Origin: Scolanthus callimorphus
Taxonomy: Eukaryota > Cnidaria > Anthozoa > Actiniaria > Edwardsiidae
Assembly: GCA_033964015.1 (NCBI GenBank)
Contig: CM066917.1
Location: 27,063,951-27,127,950 of the forward strand
Direction: 5' to 3'
Length of the DNA stretch: 64,000 nucleotides
The position numbers and the translations under genes are program-made. Within the stretch, counting starts at the first letter, position 1; the number at the start of each line of letters is the position of its first letter. The notes under the pieces are model-generated. The model had not been told where the DNA came from, did not search any database, and saw nothing but the letters and a program-made list of their open reading frames with translations. Shown here piece after piece: positions 40,427 to 58,489 of the stretch.

Positions 40427-41473
40427 ATGGATCCAAATATCACATTGGAACTAGATGGTTACCAACTCGAGCTGAACTCCCGTAGCACCGTCACAGTGGC
40501 TTTCGAGTCGCTGGCAAGCCTTCTGTTGATAATGTTAACACTCGCCGGGAACTCTGTGGTGCTCTGGATTGTTTACAAGGATCCCTCCCTGAGAACCATC
40601 CCAAACCAATTCGTCATTTCGCTAGCTGTTTCGGACGTGCTTATGGGCGCAGTGGGTGCGCCGCCATGTTTTCTATCTCTCGCGGTCGGGAAGGCACCTT
40701 TAGGTTCACACCTGTGCCAATTCCAGGGCTTCCTCATTGTTATTCTTGCTCGCGTTTCGCTACAAACCATGGCGCTGGTCGCAATAAACAGATACTTCCG
40801 TATCGTTCGACCGAATCTTTACAGAAAGATCTTTACTTCGACAAACACAAAGCTCATGATAGTGTTTGTCTGGATTGTGACCTGTTTTGAGCCAATTCCA
40901 TATCTCAGCATGGGCTATCGGTACTTTTTCCACCCTGCCAAAGCGTTCTGCTTTCCCGATTCAAGAATGGACTTCGTCGTCTTGACTGGATACGCTATAG
41001 TTTCTCTCCCTATGCCCATTTTAGTCTTCTGTTACTACAAAGTCTTCACTACAATTCAGCGCCATCGGAAACAATTAAAACAACAACGCCAAGCAAATGC
41101 CCGGCCATCGGCGCCCAGTGTCGAAGACATCAACGTCACAATTACCTTGTTCATAACTGTGGTAGGCCTCTTGTTTTGTTGGATCCCTATCGCAGTGGTC
41201 GACTTCATTGATTACATCCGCGGAAGCCTTGGTTCTATGCCTAGAGAAGTGTACGTAGTTTATTTGTATTTTGGTCAGCTCTCTACGACTATAAACCCGA
41301 TAATCTATGGCGTGATGAACAAATCATTCAGGCAAGCTTACAAGGAACTGTTCAAGATTAATCGCCTTGTTCCTGCGAAGTTGAAAGGGAAGTACGAGAT
41401 ACGAGAGACAAGTAACAGCAGCGGGGTGGACCAGTATAGAGAAACTATACTAACTGGCGAAACGCAAATTTGA
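40427..41473 (+). CDS. Rhodopsin-class (class A) GPCR, intronless
   Basis: A 348-residue seven-transmembrane receptor in a single exon, acting at the plasma membrane through G proteins. Hallmarks: LAGN in TM1 (Asn42), LAVSD in TM2 (Asp70), Cys97 before TM3 and Cys175 in loop 2 for the disulfide, NRY at 121-123 in place of DRY, Trp149 in TM4, Pro195 and Pro197 in TM5, FCWIP in TM6 (250-254), NPIIY in TM7 (290-294), then the helix-8 run GVMNKSFRQAYKEL. Asn4 (NIT) is a glycosylation site. There is no signal peptide. No Lys is visible at the retinal position of TM7 (QLSTTINPIIY), so it is not an opsin. NRY and the TM7/helix-8 wording recall melatonin-like receptors, but the ligand cannot be inferred. 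Cnidarians have many intronless receptors of this sort. Confidence 0.92.
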   Translation: MDPNITLELDGYQLELNSRSTVTVAFESLASLLLIMLTLAGNSVVLWIVYKDPSLRTIPNQFVISLAVSDVLMGAVGAPPCFLSLAVGKAPLGSHLCQFQGFLIVILARVSLQTMALVAINRYFRIVRPNLYRKIFTSTNTKLMIVFVWIVTCFEPIPYLSMGYRYFFHPAKAFCFPDSRMDFVVLTGYAIVSLPMPILVFCYYKVFTTIQRHRKQLKQQRQANARPSAPSVEDINVTITLFITVVGLLFCWIPIAVVDFIDYIRGSLGSMPREVYVVYLYFGQLSTTINPIIYGVMNKSFRQAYKELFKINRLVPAKLKGKYEIRETSNSSGVDQYRETILTGETQI

Positions 41474-41734
41474 AGTACGGCCCCCGGATGGTCTGTCAAA
41501 CATCGACTGTGCTCGCAGCTCGTGCAAAGATGATTTTTGCGGTGCTCACTTGCTAGCGCAGTATTATTCGGTGCTCGGTTGCTCGACACTGATGAACAAT
41601 GACGGTTGTTAGTGCTAGCAAAACGTATGTTCGTATTTGTTTCAAAATTAAAATGCTCGGTCTCGCAGAAAAAATCGGGTGCTTGCCAAGAACCATTCGA
41701 GAAGCAAGAAATGTTGTAGATTAATCATTTTTTC

Positions 41735-42000
41735 AATGGACGATTCCCGTTATAAGCGCACGCGCGCTTCTTTATTCAGAAATGCCCAAGCTATGTCCCA
41801 CAACTACCAGAATTCAGCGCGCCTTTTTAACACTTTGAAATGTCCCACATCTATATAGATTCAGGCACTGCCTAAAAGCGAAGCTCCGATTGAAACCCAA
41901 AGCCGGGAGCACAAAATTGAACCATCTTCACCACTTAAACGACACTACCAAAGTTGGCATACAGCGCGCGCGGCGTTATCAGCTACTGGAATCGTCCATT
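41735..42000. mobile_element. MITE family G, copy 3
   Basis: Inverted ends AATGGACGATTCCCGTTATA and CAGCTACTGGAATCGTCCATT, with TGTCCCACAACTACCAGAAT and AGCGCGCGCGGCG inside, as in 32914-33219. Confidence 0.88.
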
Positions 42001-42140
42001 TGTTTAGTCTAAAAGTAAACTGAAACATGAATTATCCTTCGTGTCGCTACAGATGCATGCAATATTTTTCTAAAGTAAAAAAAAAAATCAGTTTAATTTT
42101 TGCCAGCTTATCTCATTTTTTTTTTGTTTATTGTATTTAA

Positions 42141-42454
42141 GCAATAAAAGTACTTTCCGCGTGCTCTCTGCTTTCTTACAAACACGAGGGGGATGTTGGG
42201 AGAACTGATCAAAACTTGAAAGACACGAGCCGAAGGCGAGTGTCTTTCAAGTTTTATCAGTTCGACCAACATTCCCCGAGTGTTTGTAAGAAACCAGAGA
42301 GCACGCAGAAAGTATTTTTATTGCTTTTAGAAAATAACACACACACGCGCGACAGCGTTGCGTGACAATCGTGTTTCTCAGGTCTCTTACAAACACGCTT
42401 TTTAACCAATCAGAATGCGCACATTCACAATATAACATAGGTGTTATTTTCTAA
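42141..42454. mobile_element. Foldback repeat family H, copy 2
   Basis: GCAATAAAAGTACTTTCCGC and GCAGAAAGTATTTTTATTGC are inverted around a central palindrome CTTGAAAGACACGAG/CGAGTGTCTTTCAAG. The right tail (ACACACACGCGCGACAGCG, TAGGTGTTATTTTCTAA) matches 36656-36877. Confidence 0.88.
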
Positions 42455-43602
42455 TTATTATTGTTAATTGATAATTCAGCCGAGGAAATGTCTAATATTA
42501 TTCATTAGTCTTTCAAGATAATTATGATTATTATTATTACGATAATTATAATAATTATTACGCCATTGTTGTAATTAATCGTTAACATCGCCTCAGGCTC
42601 CGTGATTATCGCTGATTTAGAATAATTGCTCAAGTGTCAAAGTGACTCATATAGACAAAAAACTTGTTGGGTTGAACACGAATCATTATTCAACTCGCGC
42701 GCGTACTCCCAATGATTAAAGTAAAAGAAAGCAAAACTCTCGGCCAATCAGTGCGCGGGATTTCTTATGTCACTTTCAGAGTAATTATACTAATACGCTC
42801 ATAGAAATTCATCTATACCCAATCACCGCCTGTACGTGTAATAATACTAACCTGTCTGAAGATCCGCTAGTGTGCTGCATGGGCAAAGATAATTAGCTCT
42901 TGGCGCCGGTGGATCCTGGGATGATCCCTCTGCGAGAAAAGACGTCTGAGACCGTTTATACGAGACCGGTACAAAACAGGACCGGGTGAAATTCTGGCAT
43001 GGTATAACCGTCACGCGTTCACCACGGGACCTGCGGTACCGGACCAACTTTGGCACGGCAAGGCATGCAGGTCCGTGTGAACACTGTTCAAAACGTACCA
43101 GGATTGTACTGTATGAACTGGCGGTACCAGATTTTCTTTTGTAACTGCCCGAATGTATATTAACAGCAAACACGGATCTGTACGAATCTTTATTCAAAGC
43201 AACAATTCTGATATCCTAACTACAATATATTCTAACCAGATTCATATGTAAATTTTCTTTTCCAGCTTTCGTAAAAAATATTTACATCCACTTTGCTTTC
43301 ATTCCAAAAACTAGGAAATAAAAATATACCCGGCGAATTACAGGAATTTCTATCTGAATTATTGAAGACTCAAGCTTCCTGTCACCAAAATTTGCTGCGC
43401 GAGATCGATCGGGTGAAAATTTTTAAATGACTTTTCTCTTCAGGACATTTTAACTAGACCCAAACATGCACCATGTTGGATGATCAAATTGTATTTTCGT
43501 TACTACTAAAGCTCTAGCAATCTCTATCAAGACTTGGAATTTACGGCTTACTTCTACGACACTCCTAGCAACTCCTACTACCATTTTCGTTCAATCCTGA
43601 AG

Positions 43603-43685
43603 TTTCAAACGTGCACGTTTTGTCGAGAAGTTGTCGCGTTTCTCGCTAGCTGAGTTCTCGACAAAACATGCACGTTTGAAACGTA
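43603..43685. repeat. Near-perfect hairpin
   Basis: GTTTCAAACGTGCACGTTTT with GTCGAGAA is repeated inverted as TTCTCGAC-AAAACATGCACGTTTGAAAC, around a loop of about 26 bases. Confidence 0.88.
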
Positions 43686-44031
43686 AAGCCATCAGTTCAG
43701 TCATTGTTTTTTCATGAAGTTGTCCGACGTCCCTGTACCACCACAGGGTTCCCATCAAGAAAGAAAAAAATTGAATATCTCGAGAACGGAACATCGCTAG
43801 GTGACCAAACTTGGGTAAAGTTATCTTGGAGGCAAGGGGGGTTCACCACCAAGGTCACGTGGCATGACGTCATCGACGACGTCATCAAAACTAGGAAACT
43901 TAATATCTCGAAAAGTCGATACGTCGTTGACAGAAATGTATTGATTCGAGCTCCGCTTTTAGGCAGGGCCTAAATCTATATATTAGCTAAAACCGTTGTT
44001 TCGCGTGAAACGTGGTATCATTTTGCTTTTT

Positions 44032-44440
44032 CTGTTCCGCCAGTCAAACAATCTAGACCAATCAGGTCCTTGCGCGGTTTCACTTAGTGCAGTCAACTGG
44101 CTTTCTGTCGCGGCAGAAGCCAATCAACTGACGTGAGACATTTTATGTTTTACAGCTAATTCAGGTAACACGCGACTTCGCCGTTGCCGCCAGGGTTTGG
44201 CAGTTGGGTTTTCTGTGCTGTCAATCAATGCAATCCGTGTCCGTGTGAGCCAATCATATCCTTACTCAGTGCATTCGATTGGCTTCCCTTGCGAGACATG
44301 TCGCGACAGAAGCCAATTCACTGCACTAGGCGAAACTAGGCAAGGATCTGATTGGTTCACAATGGTTTGATTGACTACACAGGAAAACCCAACTGCCAAA
44401 AGATCTCTCGATGTTTTGAACGCGCTTGTGTTACCTGAAA
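44032..44440. repeat. MITE family B copies nested with an AGGTAACAC-ended element
   Basis: AGACCAATCAGGTCCTTGCG and TCTGATTGGTTCAC/AGCCAATCATATCC blocks belong to family B. An outer pair, CAGGTAACACGCG with GGCAGTTGGGTTTTC at 44164-44220 and GAAAACCCAACTGCC with CGCGCTTGTGTTACCTG at 44380-44440, encloses the second family B copy. This means one insertion inside another. Confidence 0.75.
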
Positions 44441-44671
44441 CAGCTTTAAGAAGGGAAAAAAGGCGTAGCTCCTATTTGAAGAAATTCTGGCGCATTATTT
44501 GAAAAATTGTTTGTTGTGTAGGAAACCTTATTGGTCTCAATCAAAACGCACCATATACAGTATAATCCGAACGACCCGCCATCTTTTAAATATCCGAGGT
44601 GACTCTAGGGACGAGGATCTCATCTTTGAATTTACCCAGAGGCTCCTGTAGAAGTGCTCCAGACATTCACA

Positions 44672-52481
<7,810 letters not shown>

Positions 52482-53463
52482 GTTTGGTCTGCTATTGGCG
52501 CTGGTAAATGATGGAATATTTTCACAAAGACCTGCTAGAAAGACTCTTCAGTTATCCATAGTACCATGGTATTTTCCTTGTGCAGAGGGATTAATCCTTC
52601 GACTGAATCTATAGGAGTTTTAGAACGTCATTTCACCAGACTCGAATCAAGCTCCATTGACAAGTCCGAACTTAGATTCCTATGCCCATATATGGGGAGG
52701 GCGAATCCATAGCACATTTTATCCACTTCCGGTACAGATCGAACAAGATCAAACAAAAATACATTTATTTCCACGTGTAATTTATCGATAAAAATTAAAA
52801 CGGAAACTCCTACACAAAGACGTTCTCGGAATATCTTATCTTATTCACGCAATATTATATCTTTATTTACGCATATCGATATTTTCCTCTTTACTAAATT
52901 GTGTTTTACAAACCGGAAGTAGAATTCCCCAATTCAGATGAAGGTGCCCACAAAGCGAAAACTACTTCCTTTTGCATTTTCCATGAAACTGGAAGAAGAC
53001 AACTTATTTTCGTTCCTCGGTGATGAGGGTTGCTAAATTTTCCTAGAAGTTTAACATCCATAGGTGTGCTTTTTTTAAATAACTTCATAGACATTGACTA
53101 GGCAAGAGTGCGTGTGTATTTTAAAAATCAATACTCGCCTGGAACGGAAACAAGCATATCTCATTTTTCAGAGTGGCTAGTATTCGGATACGTTGGTACC
53201 TATCCTCCCCTCCGGCATAGTTTTACAAGGTTTTCAATCAACCTGATCAATAGCCCCTGACTAGCTGGGGCTTCGCTTAACAAACCGGAAGCAGTTAGAA
53301 CCGGAAGTGCTCTCGCATAAACTTTCTATATTGTTTACTCAAATTACTAGCTCGTCACCCATTGCGAAACTGCACAAACAAGTCAAAGACCAAACTTAAA
53401 ATTTGATAGGCAAAACAACAGAAAATCTCATGATTCTTGCTGTTCAAATTAATCCATTACTAA
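52482..53463. promoter_or_regulatory. Head-to-head promoter region, PPP1R16 and PX gene
   Basis: About 980 bases separate two divergent start codons. No other gene is seen and none of the listed MITE families is present. Shared regulation is possible, but no specific element is identified. Confidence 0.45.
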
Positions 53464-55434
53464 ATGGATGAGCAATTGCCAATCGATGCTGATAGCTTTG
53501 AAGACAGTACGAGTTTGCTGTTCGTAAAATCTGCTGAACTTCAGGGAATCAAGGAAAGAACACGAGGAAAGAAGACCCAATATGTGTTTGTGATCAATCT
53601 TGAATGGTCTGACGGATCTAGTAGTACAATATGGAGGAGTTACAGTGAATTTTTTGAGCTGCAATGTAAGCTTCTTGATTCATTTGCGGAGGAGGCAGGA
53701 AGGGGGAAGAGAAAGCTAAGGATAATTCCGTTTCTTCCAGGTAATGAATAGATCATTGATAAGAAGCTAAATTTAGACATTTTGTTGCACGGATGTGATT
53801 GTTAATAATTATTACCGAGGCGTGTTAGGTCATGGGACAGGTAACTCAGGGTATTATTAACATTTGGCCCCGCCGAGTAGAGGGGGGCTCCCCCTAAATG
53901 ATCGGGAATGATCGTCATATTTTAGGGGTGTCAGATATCCAAACAGTTGTCTGCTATCCTTTAGGGTCTCATGCTAATGGTGCCATCTTATTTGCAACCT
54001 CTTGGGGTCAAAAAGTTATTTCACCAAACCAATTTCCCATCTCTTAGGGTTAAATTTGCTATTGGACCACTCCCTGTTTGCAGCTTCATAGGGTTTGAAG
54101 AAACTTTTCCTGATGATCATCCTAGTAAAGTTTTAGGGGGACTCCTCCCTGGCATTTGTACAGTTGTGAGCTCCTCCCCTTTTGAAATGAATAAAACATA
54201 GTTTCTGGGTAATATACCTCAAAAAGAAACCATGGACTGTGATCTTTACCCCCTAAAAGTACAACAAACATGACTCCACCCTAAAAGTATGTGAGAAGCT
54301 ACCCCTCCACCCCCTATCTGGTTTTCAGGATTTAAAGCCTGTCACTCACTTTGTGTTAAAATCTTTTTTTTTCTTACATTTACTGCATTTCACCCACATT
54401 GAAATTTCTCACCCATTTTTTCCATATTCACCTGCCTTGTCAGGGACAATCTCATGACAATGTTACGTAATAGGCCATTTGCACTAACTGGGTCATGTGA
54501 CCCAAATCCCATACATTCTGAATAAAATCTTGAAAATTCAACTCACTGTCATTTGCTCCAGGTTAGAGATTTTAAGCTGAAACTTGAGTTTATGACTAAT
54601 ATCAATTGGTTTTTTGTATTTCTGGAATTGATTTTGACAAAACATCTAGTTAAGAGGTAGTTGGCAGTGGCGGATCCAGGATTTTAAGAGGGGGGTTCAT
54701 TTTTGCTGATGAAGTGCAACGTATGAAACATTCTTTAAAAATTCTTAGTGCGTTATCCTGAAATGGTTGTTACACCATGAATTTAATATACTGGTATACA
54801 TTGGGTCAAGAAAAGAGCCACTCTGAAATGACAAAAGGTCTTTAGCGAACCGATCCCAAAAAATCGGTTCGTTGGGGGTGGGGGGTTTATTTGCACCTGA
54901 TGAACCCCCTGGATCCACGCCTGGTTGGGGTCACGTGACCCAGTTAATGCAAATGGCATATTGCTCGCTTGGCAGATTTAGGGGGCTGAGGCCTCCCTGT
55001 ATTTGCTGATGGAAATTTTCAATTTTTGGTCCCTATATTCTTACTATCAAGCCCCCCTCTTTCTGAATTTACTAATTGATACCATATTTTCCCACACCCT
55101 TTCTTTTTCAGGAAGAGAAATATTCAAGAAAAGCGACCTTAAACTGGCAGAAGAGAGGAGACCTAAAATGGAAAAATATATCCAGGACTTACTGCTTCTT
55201 CCATCAAACATATCCAAAAGCCATCTTGTTACGGCATTCTATCATCATGCAAGGGATGATCCAGAATCCTTTAATCAATTTCCAGTTCAACTCAACATGT
55301 ACTCTGACTTTGAGTCTTTAGACAAAGAACATGTGACTATAAACAATTCTCATGGTAACAGTTTTACTGGGAGTTACATGAACCCATCCTATGTGTCATC
55401 TTTGAGTAGGGAAAATCAGTATTCTGTGAAATAA
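53464..55434 (+). CDS. PX-domain protein, SH3PXD2/p47phox-like PX, no SH3
   Basis: Two exons, 53464-53740 and 55112-55434, joining in phase to 199 codons. The PX domain (about 15-155) binds membrane phosphoinositides. It shows QYVFVINLEWSDGSS, the lipid-contact WRSYSEFFELQ (Arg58, Tyr60), the IPFLPG loop (88-93), RREIF-type continuation GREIFKKS, and the last helix KMEKYIQDLLLLP. The wording is closest to PX domains of Tks4/Tks5 and NADPH-oxidase organisers, which carry SH3 domains downstream. Here the frame ends after a short Ser/Asn-rich tail, with no SH3 exon seen in the next 6 kb. It may be a PX-only family member, or further exons may be joined by alternative splicing upstream of the stop. 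The intron is full of repeats. Confidence 0.85.
53878..54160. repeat. CCCCTAA-type MITE, PX-gene intron
   Basis: GAGGGGGGCTCCCCCTAAA and TTTTAGGGGGACTCCTCCC are inverted ends. The interior repeats CTTTAGGGTCTCATG, TCTTAGGGTTAAA and CATAGGGTTTGAA, echoing the element at 57171-57526. Confidence 0.7.
54469..54962. mobile_element. MITE with GGGTCACGTGACCC ends, carrying a nested MITE
   Basis: AGGCCATTTGCACTAACTGG with GTCATGTGACCC at the left, and GGGTCACGTGACCCAGTTAA with TGCAAATGGCATA at the right. It encloses 54665-54923. Confidence 0.88.
54665..54923. mobile_element. MITE family D, nested
   Basis: CAGTGGCGGATCCAGGATTT and GAACCCCCTGGATCCACGCC are inverted ends. GGTTCATTTTTGC at the left pairs with TTTGCACCTGATGAACC at the right. 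Confidence 0.85.
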
Positions 55435-56074
55435 GGGACTGGATGCAGAGATGCCAACCTTATCGAATAGAAAAGTGGGAGATTTTAGCAGAAATACAAC
55501 AACTGTGTGAGAACACTGCCCATGATCAAAATGTGAGCAAAATACAGTAAATGTATGAAAAATAATGAAAAAATATAGTGGGAGGTGATGCTATAATGTG
55601 CAGAGGGGTATAAATATTTTATGGAATCACAAAATAGTTTGCTAGTGGGTTCCTACTAAAACTGGATGGATTGTCTCAAACATAAAAATAAACAGTAAAA
55701 GATATATTACTCTGCATGTGTAAGAATTTATTAGTTACTACAATGGATGGTGCTTTACATTCTTGATTGTAATTGCAATCTTGTAGTGCAGTGTTTTTCA
55801 AGATTCTATATGATGTGTGATTTTTACTATCTAGCCTGAGTATCAGGCGGAATTTTATTTTTCTGTGAGAAAATGAGAGAGGAAAAATAGAATTACGCCT
55901 GACACAATCACTTGTCGCGGCGCCTTCCGCCCCCTTCAAGTCGGCTGTCAAAATCATATCAAAAATTGTCGTCAGCTGTCATCGCCTATTGTCTCGCTCA
56001 AGTACGTTTCCCTGAACCAAAACCAAAACAGTCGAGCTTGCTTGTTTTCTTTCGTTTGTAAAAGATCAAGCTTA

Positions 56075-56476
56075 TTAGATATGGCTCAAATCCGGATCAG
56101 TACACTTATTTTCTCCAACAAAAGTATCTGGAAAGCTTGGAGCTCGGTCGGTTATTTTGGGAAACCTGCTTGAAAGTGTGGACTGCGTGGGAACTTCGGC
56201 GAGCGGGTCTCGATGTGTGCAGGAATTCTGCAAGGAAATTTCTACTACAGAACTGCATAAGCTTATCACGAGCTCAAAGGGCCGTTTTTTTCTAGCGAAA
56301 GCTGCCGAATCCTGCGGGAACAATTTAGCCTGAGCTAGGAGAAGATTTAGCGCTGCCCAGCAGGATTTCTTTGTTATCGTTGATCTTCGAGGGATGCCGT
56401 TGAAATTCCCTACGCTTTTAGAACGACTTGCTGCTTTCGGGCCTAGTAACGATACTCGCAAGGGTCTTCTCTCCAT
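56075..56476 (-). CDS. Element-borne ORF, unknown function, 133 aa
   Basis: Starts MERRPLRVSLLGPKAASRS; basic in its first third, then Cys-containing (SLCSSVVEISLQNSC), with a polar tail. I see no DDE, HTH or zinc-finger pattern that I could defend. It lies within the TIR element, downstream of the 82-codon ORF on the same strand, and may be a second exon of one transcript: a CTTTAG acceptor-like site sits immediately before it. It could also be captured host sequence or a non-coding ORF. Confidence 0.35.
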   Translation of the reverse strand: MERRPLRVSLLGPKAASRSKSVGNFNGIPRRSTITKKSCWAALNLLLAQAKLFPQDSAAFARKKRPFELVISLCSSVVEISLQNSCTHRDPLAEVPTQSTLSSRFPKITDRAPSFPDTFVGENKCTDPDLSHI

Positions 56477-56552
56477 CTTTCTAAAGCCAGAAGCTAGCGT
56501 ACAGCATCGGTGTTGATAAATTAGCGTTTGTCAAAAGCAGTTGGCAAAACTA

Positions 56553-56801
56553 CTAGAATTTGAGGCACGCGGTCTGCTCTTCTTTTACTTGTATAGCAGG
56601 AAAAAACTGTATTCCAGATTCTACATCATCTTCAAACTCTCTTTCGTCCATATTCCGAATTTGAAAGGACGAATTTATTAAAATCTTTGCGTGTTTCCCG
56701 AAAGATTCCTCTCCCATCGCGGCTTGTACTCGAACGAGCAAACGCTTCCAGTTTCGCTTCCGGTTTAACTCACGTGACGCGTCCCTTTGTCTTTTGGCCA
56801 A
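56553..56801 (-). CDS. Element-borne ORF, unknown function, 82 aa
   Basis: Starts MAKRQRDASRELNRKRNWKR, strongly basic, then becomes acidic (MDEREFEDDVESGIQFFP). It lies just inside the right TIR and could be an N-terminal exon of an element protein continued at 56476. I recognise no family. The charge pattern looks more protein-like than random, but coding status is unproven. Confidence 0.4.
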   Translation of the reverse strand: MAKRQRDASRELNRKRNWKRLLVRVQAAMGEESFGKHAKILINSSFQIRNMDEREFEDDVESGIQFFPAIQVKEEQTACLKF

Positions 56802-56964
56802 TCAGCGCAGCATTCAGATTCTGAATGTTGAACATGAACTTTTGAATGCATTTGTGTCAGGCCCTCTTCCCTCCTTCTCTCATTTTTTTTTTCGAGGAGG
56901 GGGAGGGTCCTGATACTCAGGCTATTTACTATCTAGAAGTTGTGACAGAAGTAGATTTCAAATG

Positions 56965-57838
56965 GACCCATGTCGCGTTAATATGGCTTAATGATATCTT
57001 ATAGTTATCAAGAAATGATGTACAGTGTATCCAATTCAGCACATCCACATTAGTAAAATTGCAAAGATTTTTTGTAGATTGGTTGAATACTGACAGAGAT
57101 ATAATTTTTCTTAATTATATAGCTAGCTCAAAATCTGGGGGGGGGGGGGGGGGGTTCTCCCATGTAAGAGTGATAGGGGTGCTCGTCGGGACATCGGAAA
57201 ATATACCCTAAAAAATACCAAGACATAAAAAATCCAACCCCTAAAAAATACCTTATAAAACAAAACGACCCCTAAAAAATACCAACAATAAACCTTTTTT
57301 TGCTATTGTTTATTGTTTCTCATCTCAGAACAAGCTTATTTTAGAGCTATAAATGAACAAAGAAAGAAAGTAAACGTTTTGCTTGGTTTGTGACCCTTTC
57401 ATTCATTTGCGTACCCCTAAAAAATACCATTTATTAGTGAAAGCCACAACGTTTCTCCGATACACCCTAAAAAAATACCTGAGAGTTGATTTTGACCCCT
57501 AAAAAATACGACGAGCACCCCTATCATGTCCTATTTTGGCCCCTGGGGCCGAAATCCCATTGTGCAGGCAGATTGATTTTTCTTGGAGTCCTATTATATT
57601 TACAAATTGATGTGTATGGTGGTTGCCTCATTTTGATGTTTTTGCCCATACATTTCTTTGTGAAAAAAAAAAAATAGGCCAGAAAGCTAAGTTTTGAAAA
57701 TTCATATCTCAGCCAGTTTTTGAGCAATTCTTCCAAAACTTTGTAGCTTTTTTAATATGGATGTGCTGAATTTAATACTGGACGTCATTTCCTGATAACT
57801 ATAAGATATTATTAAGCCATATTAACATGATATGGGTC
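56965..57838. mobile_element. Foldback element, family I, with nested MITE
   Basis: GACCCATGTCGCGTTAATAT and ATATTAACATGATATGGGTC are inverted outer ends. The right arm (GCCAGTTTTTGAGCAATTCT, AATATGGATGTGCTGAATTT) matches 5936-6370. A poly-G run at about 57137-57154 and the element at 57171-57526 lie in its centre. Confidence 0.85.
57171..57526. mobile_element. 356-bp MITE with CCCCTAAAAAATACC repeats
   Basis: Perfect inverted ends TGATAGGGGTGCTCGTCG and CGACGAGCACCCCTATCA. The interior carries at least six CCCTAAAAAATACC copies in the same direction. Confidence 0.95.
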
Positions 57839-58489
57839 TATGGCATACACCACTTTCATAATGGCTGCTGCTCATTTGCGTGAGACATTAAAACTTTAGA
57901 GCTATTTGGCATGTTGACATTAAACCTTTAAAAGCTATTTGAGATTTGAATAAAAATTGTTAAAAGCTATAGCTAAAAAAAGCTATAGCACTTGATGACT
58001 TTACAAACCATTTGTGGAGTTGAGTTTATAGCTGTGAATCTTGGGCGAGATGTGATATAACATCTCAAAATAAACAAAAACAAGGCTGGAAAGGCTTCTA
58101 GTTAAAATTCCATACAAATCTCTGTATTTGTGAGGTAATATGGTTTTGTCAGTGTTTAACCAAATTATACTAAACTTTCTGAAACTGTGTAATCTGATGT
58201 AATTTCTCAAACAGCATGATTTTGACTACAGTAAAATGTTTTTCGCCTTCAACTAGAAAAACTGAATTATGAAAAAGGTGTATGTAAGGCCTTTCACATC
58301 TATTGTACAAATCATAAGTATTTACACTGTCTGTAAATACTTCTACCATTTAAAATTCCCATCTCTGATAGCATACCTACTTAACAATAAGCGATATCAA
58401 AATCACATCTGTACTTCCTGTATGGTTAGTTTTAGTTTCTATCCCCTACCCCTTTGCATAGCGAATTTTTTTTTCTTCGCCTTGAGCCC

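Larger units (their letters stand above)
41474..44671. other. Intergenic between convergent genes, repeats only
   Basis: GPCR (+) and PPP1R16 (-) converge here. No conserved exon is found. MITEs at 41735-42000, 42141-42454 and 44032-44440, a hairpin at 43603-43685 and an AT-rich stretch near 42480-42600 account for much of it. Confidence 0.6.
55833..56924. mobile_element. 1.09 kb TIR element with 10-bp target duplication and ORFs
   Basis: Inverted ends AGCCTGAGTATCAGG and CCTGATACTCAGGCT; TTTACTATCT flanks both sides exactly. An inner inverted pair (AAAATGAGAGAGGAAA and TTCTCTCATTTTTTT) also exists. Two minus-strand ORFs of 82 and 133 codons fill most of the interior. Confidence 0.9.
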
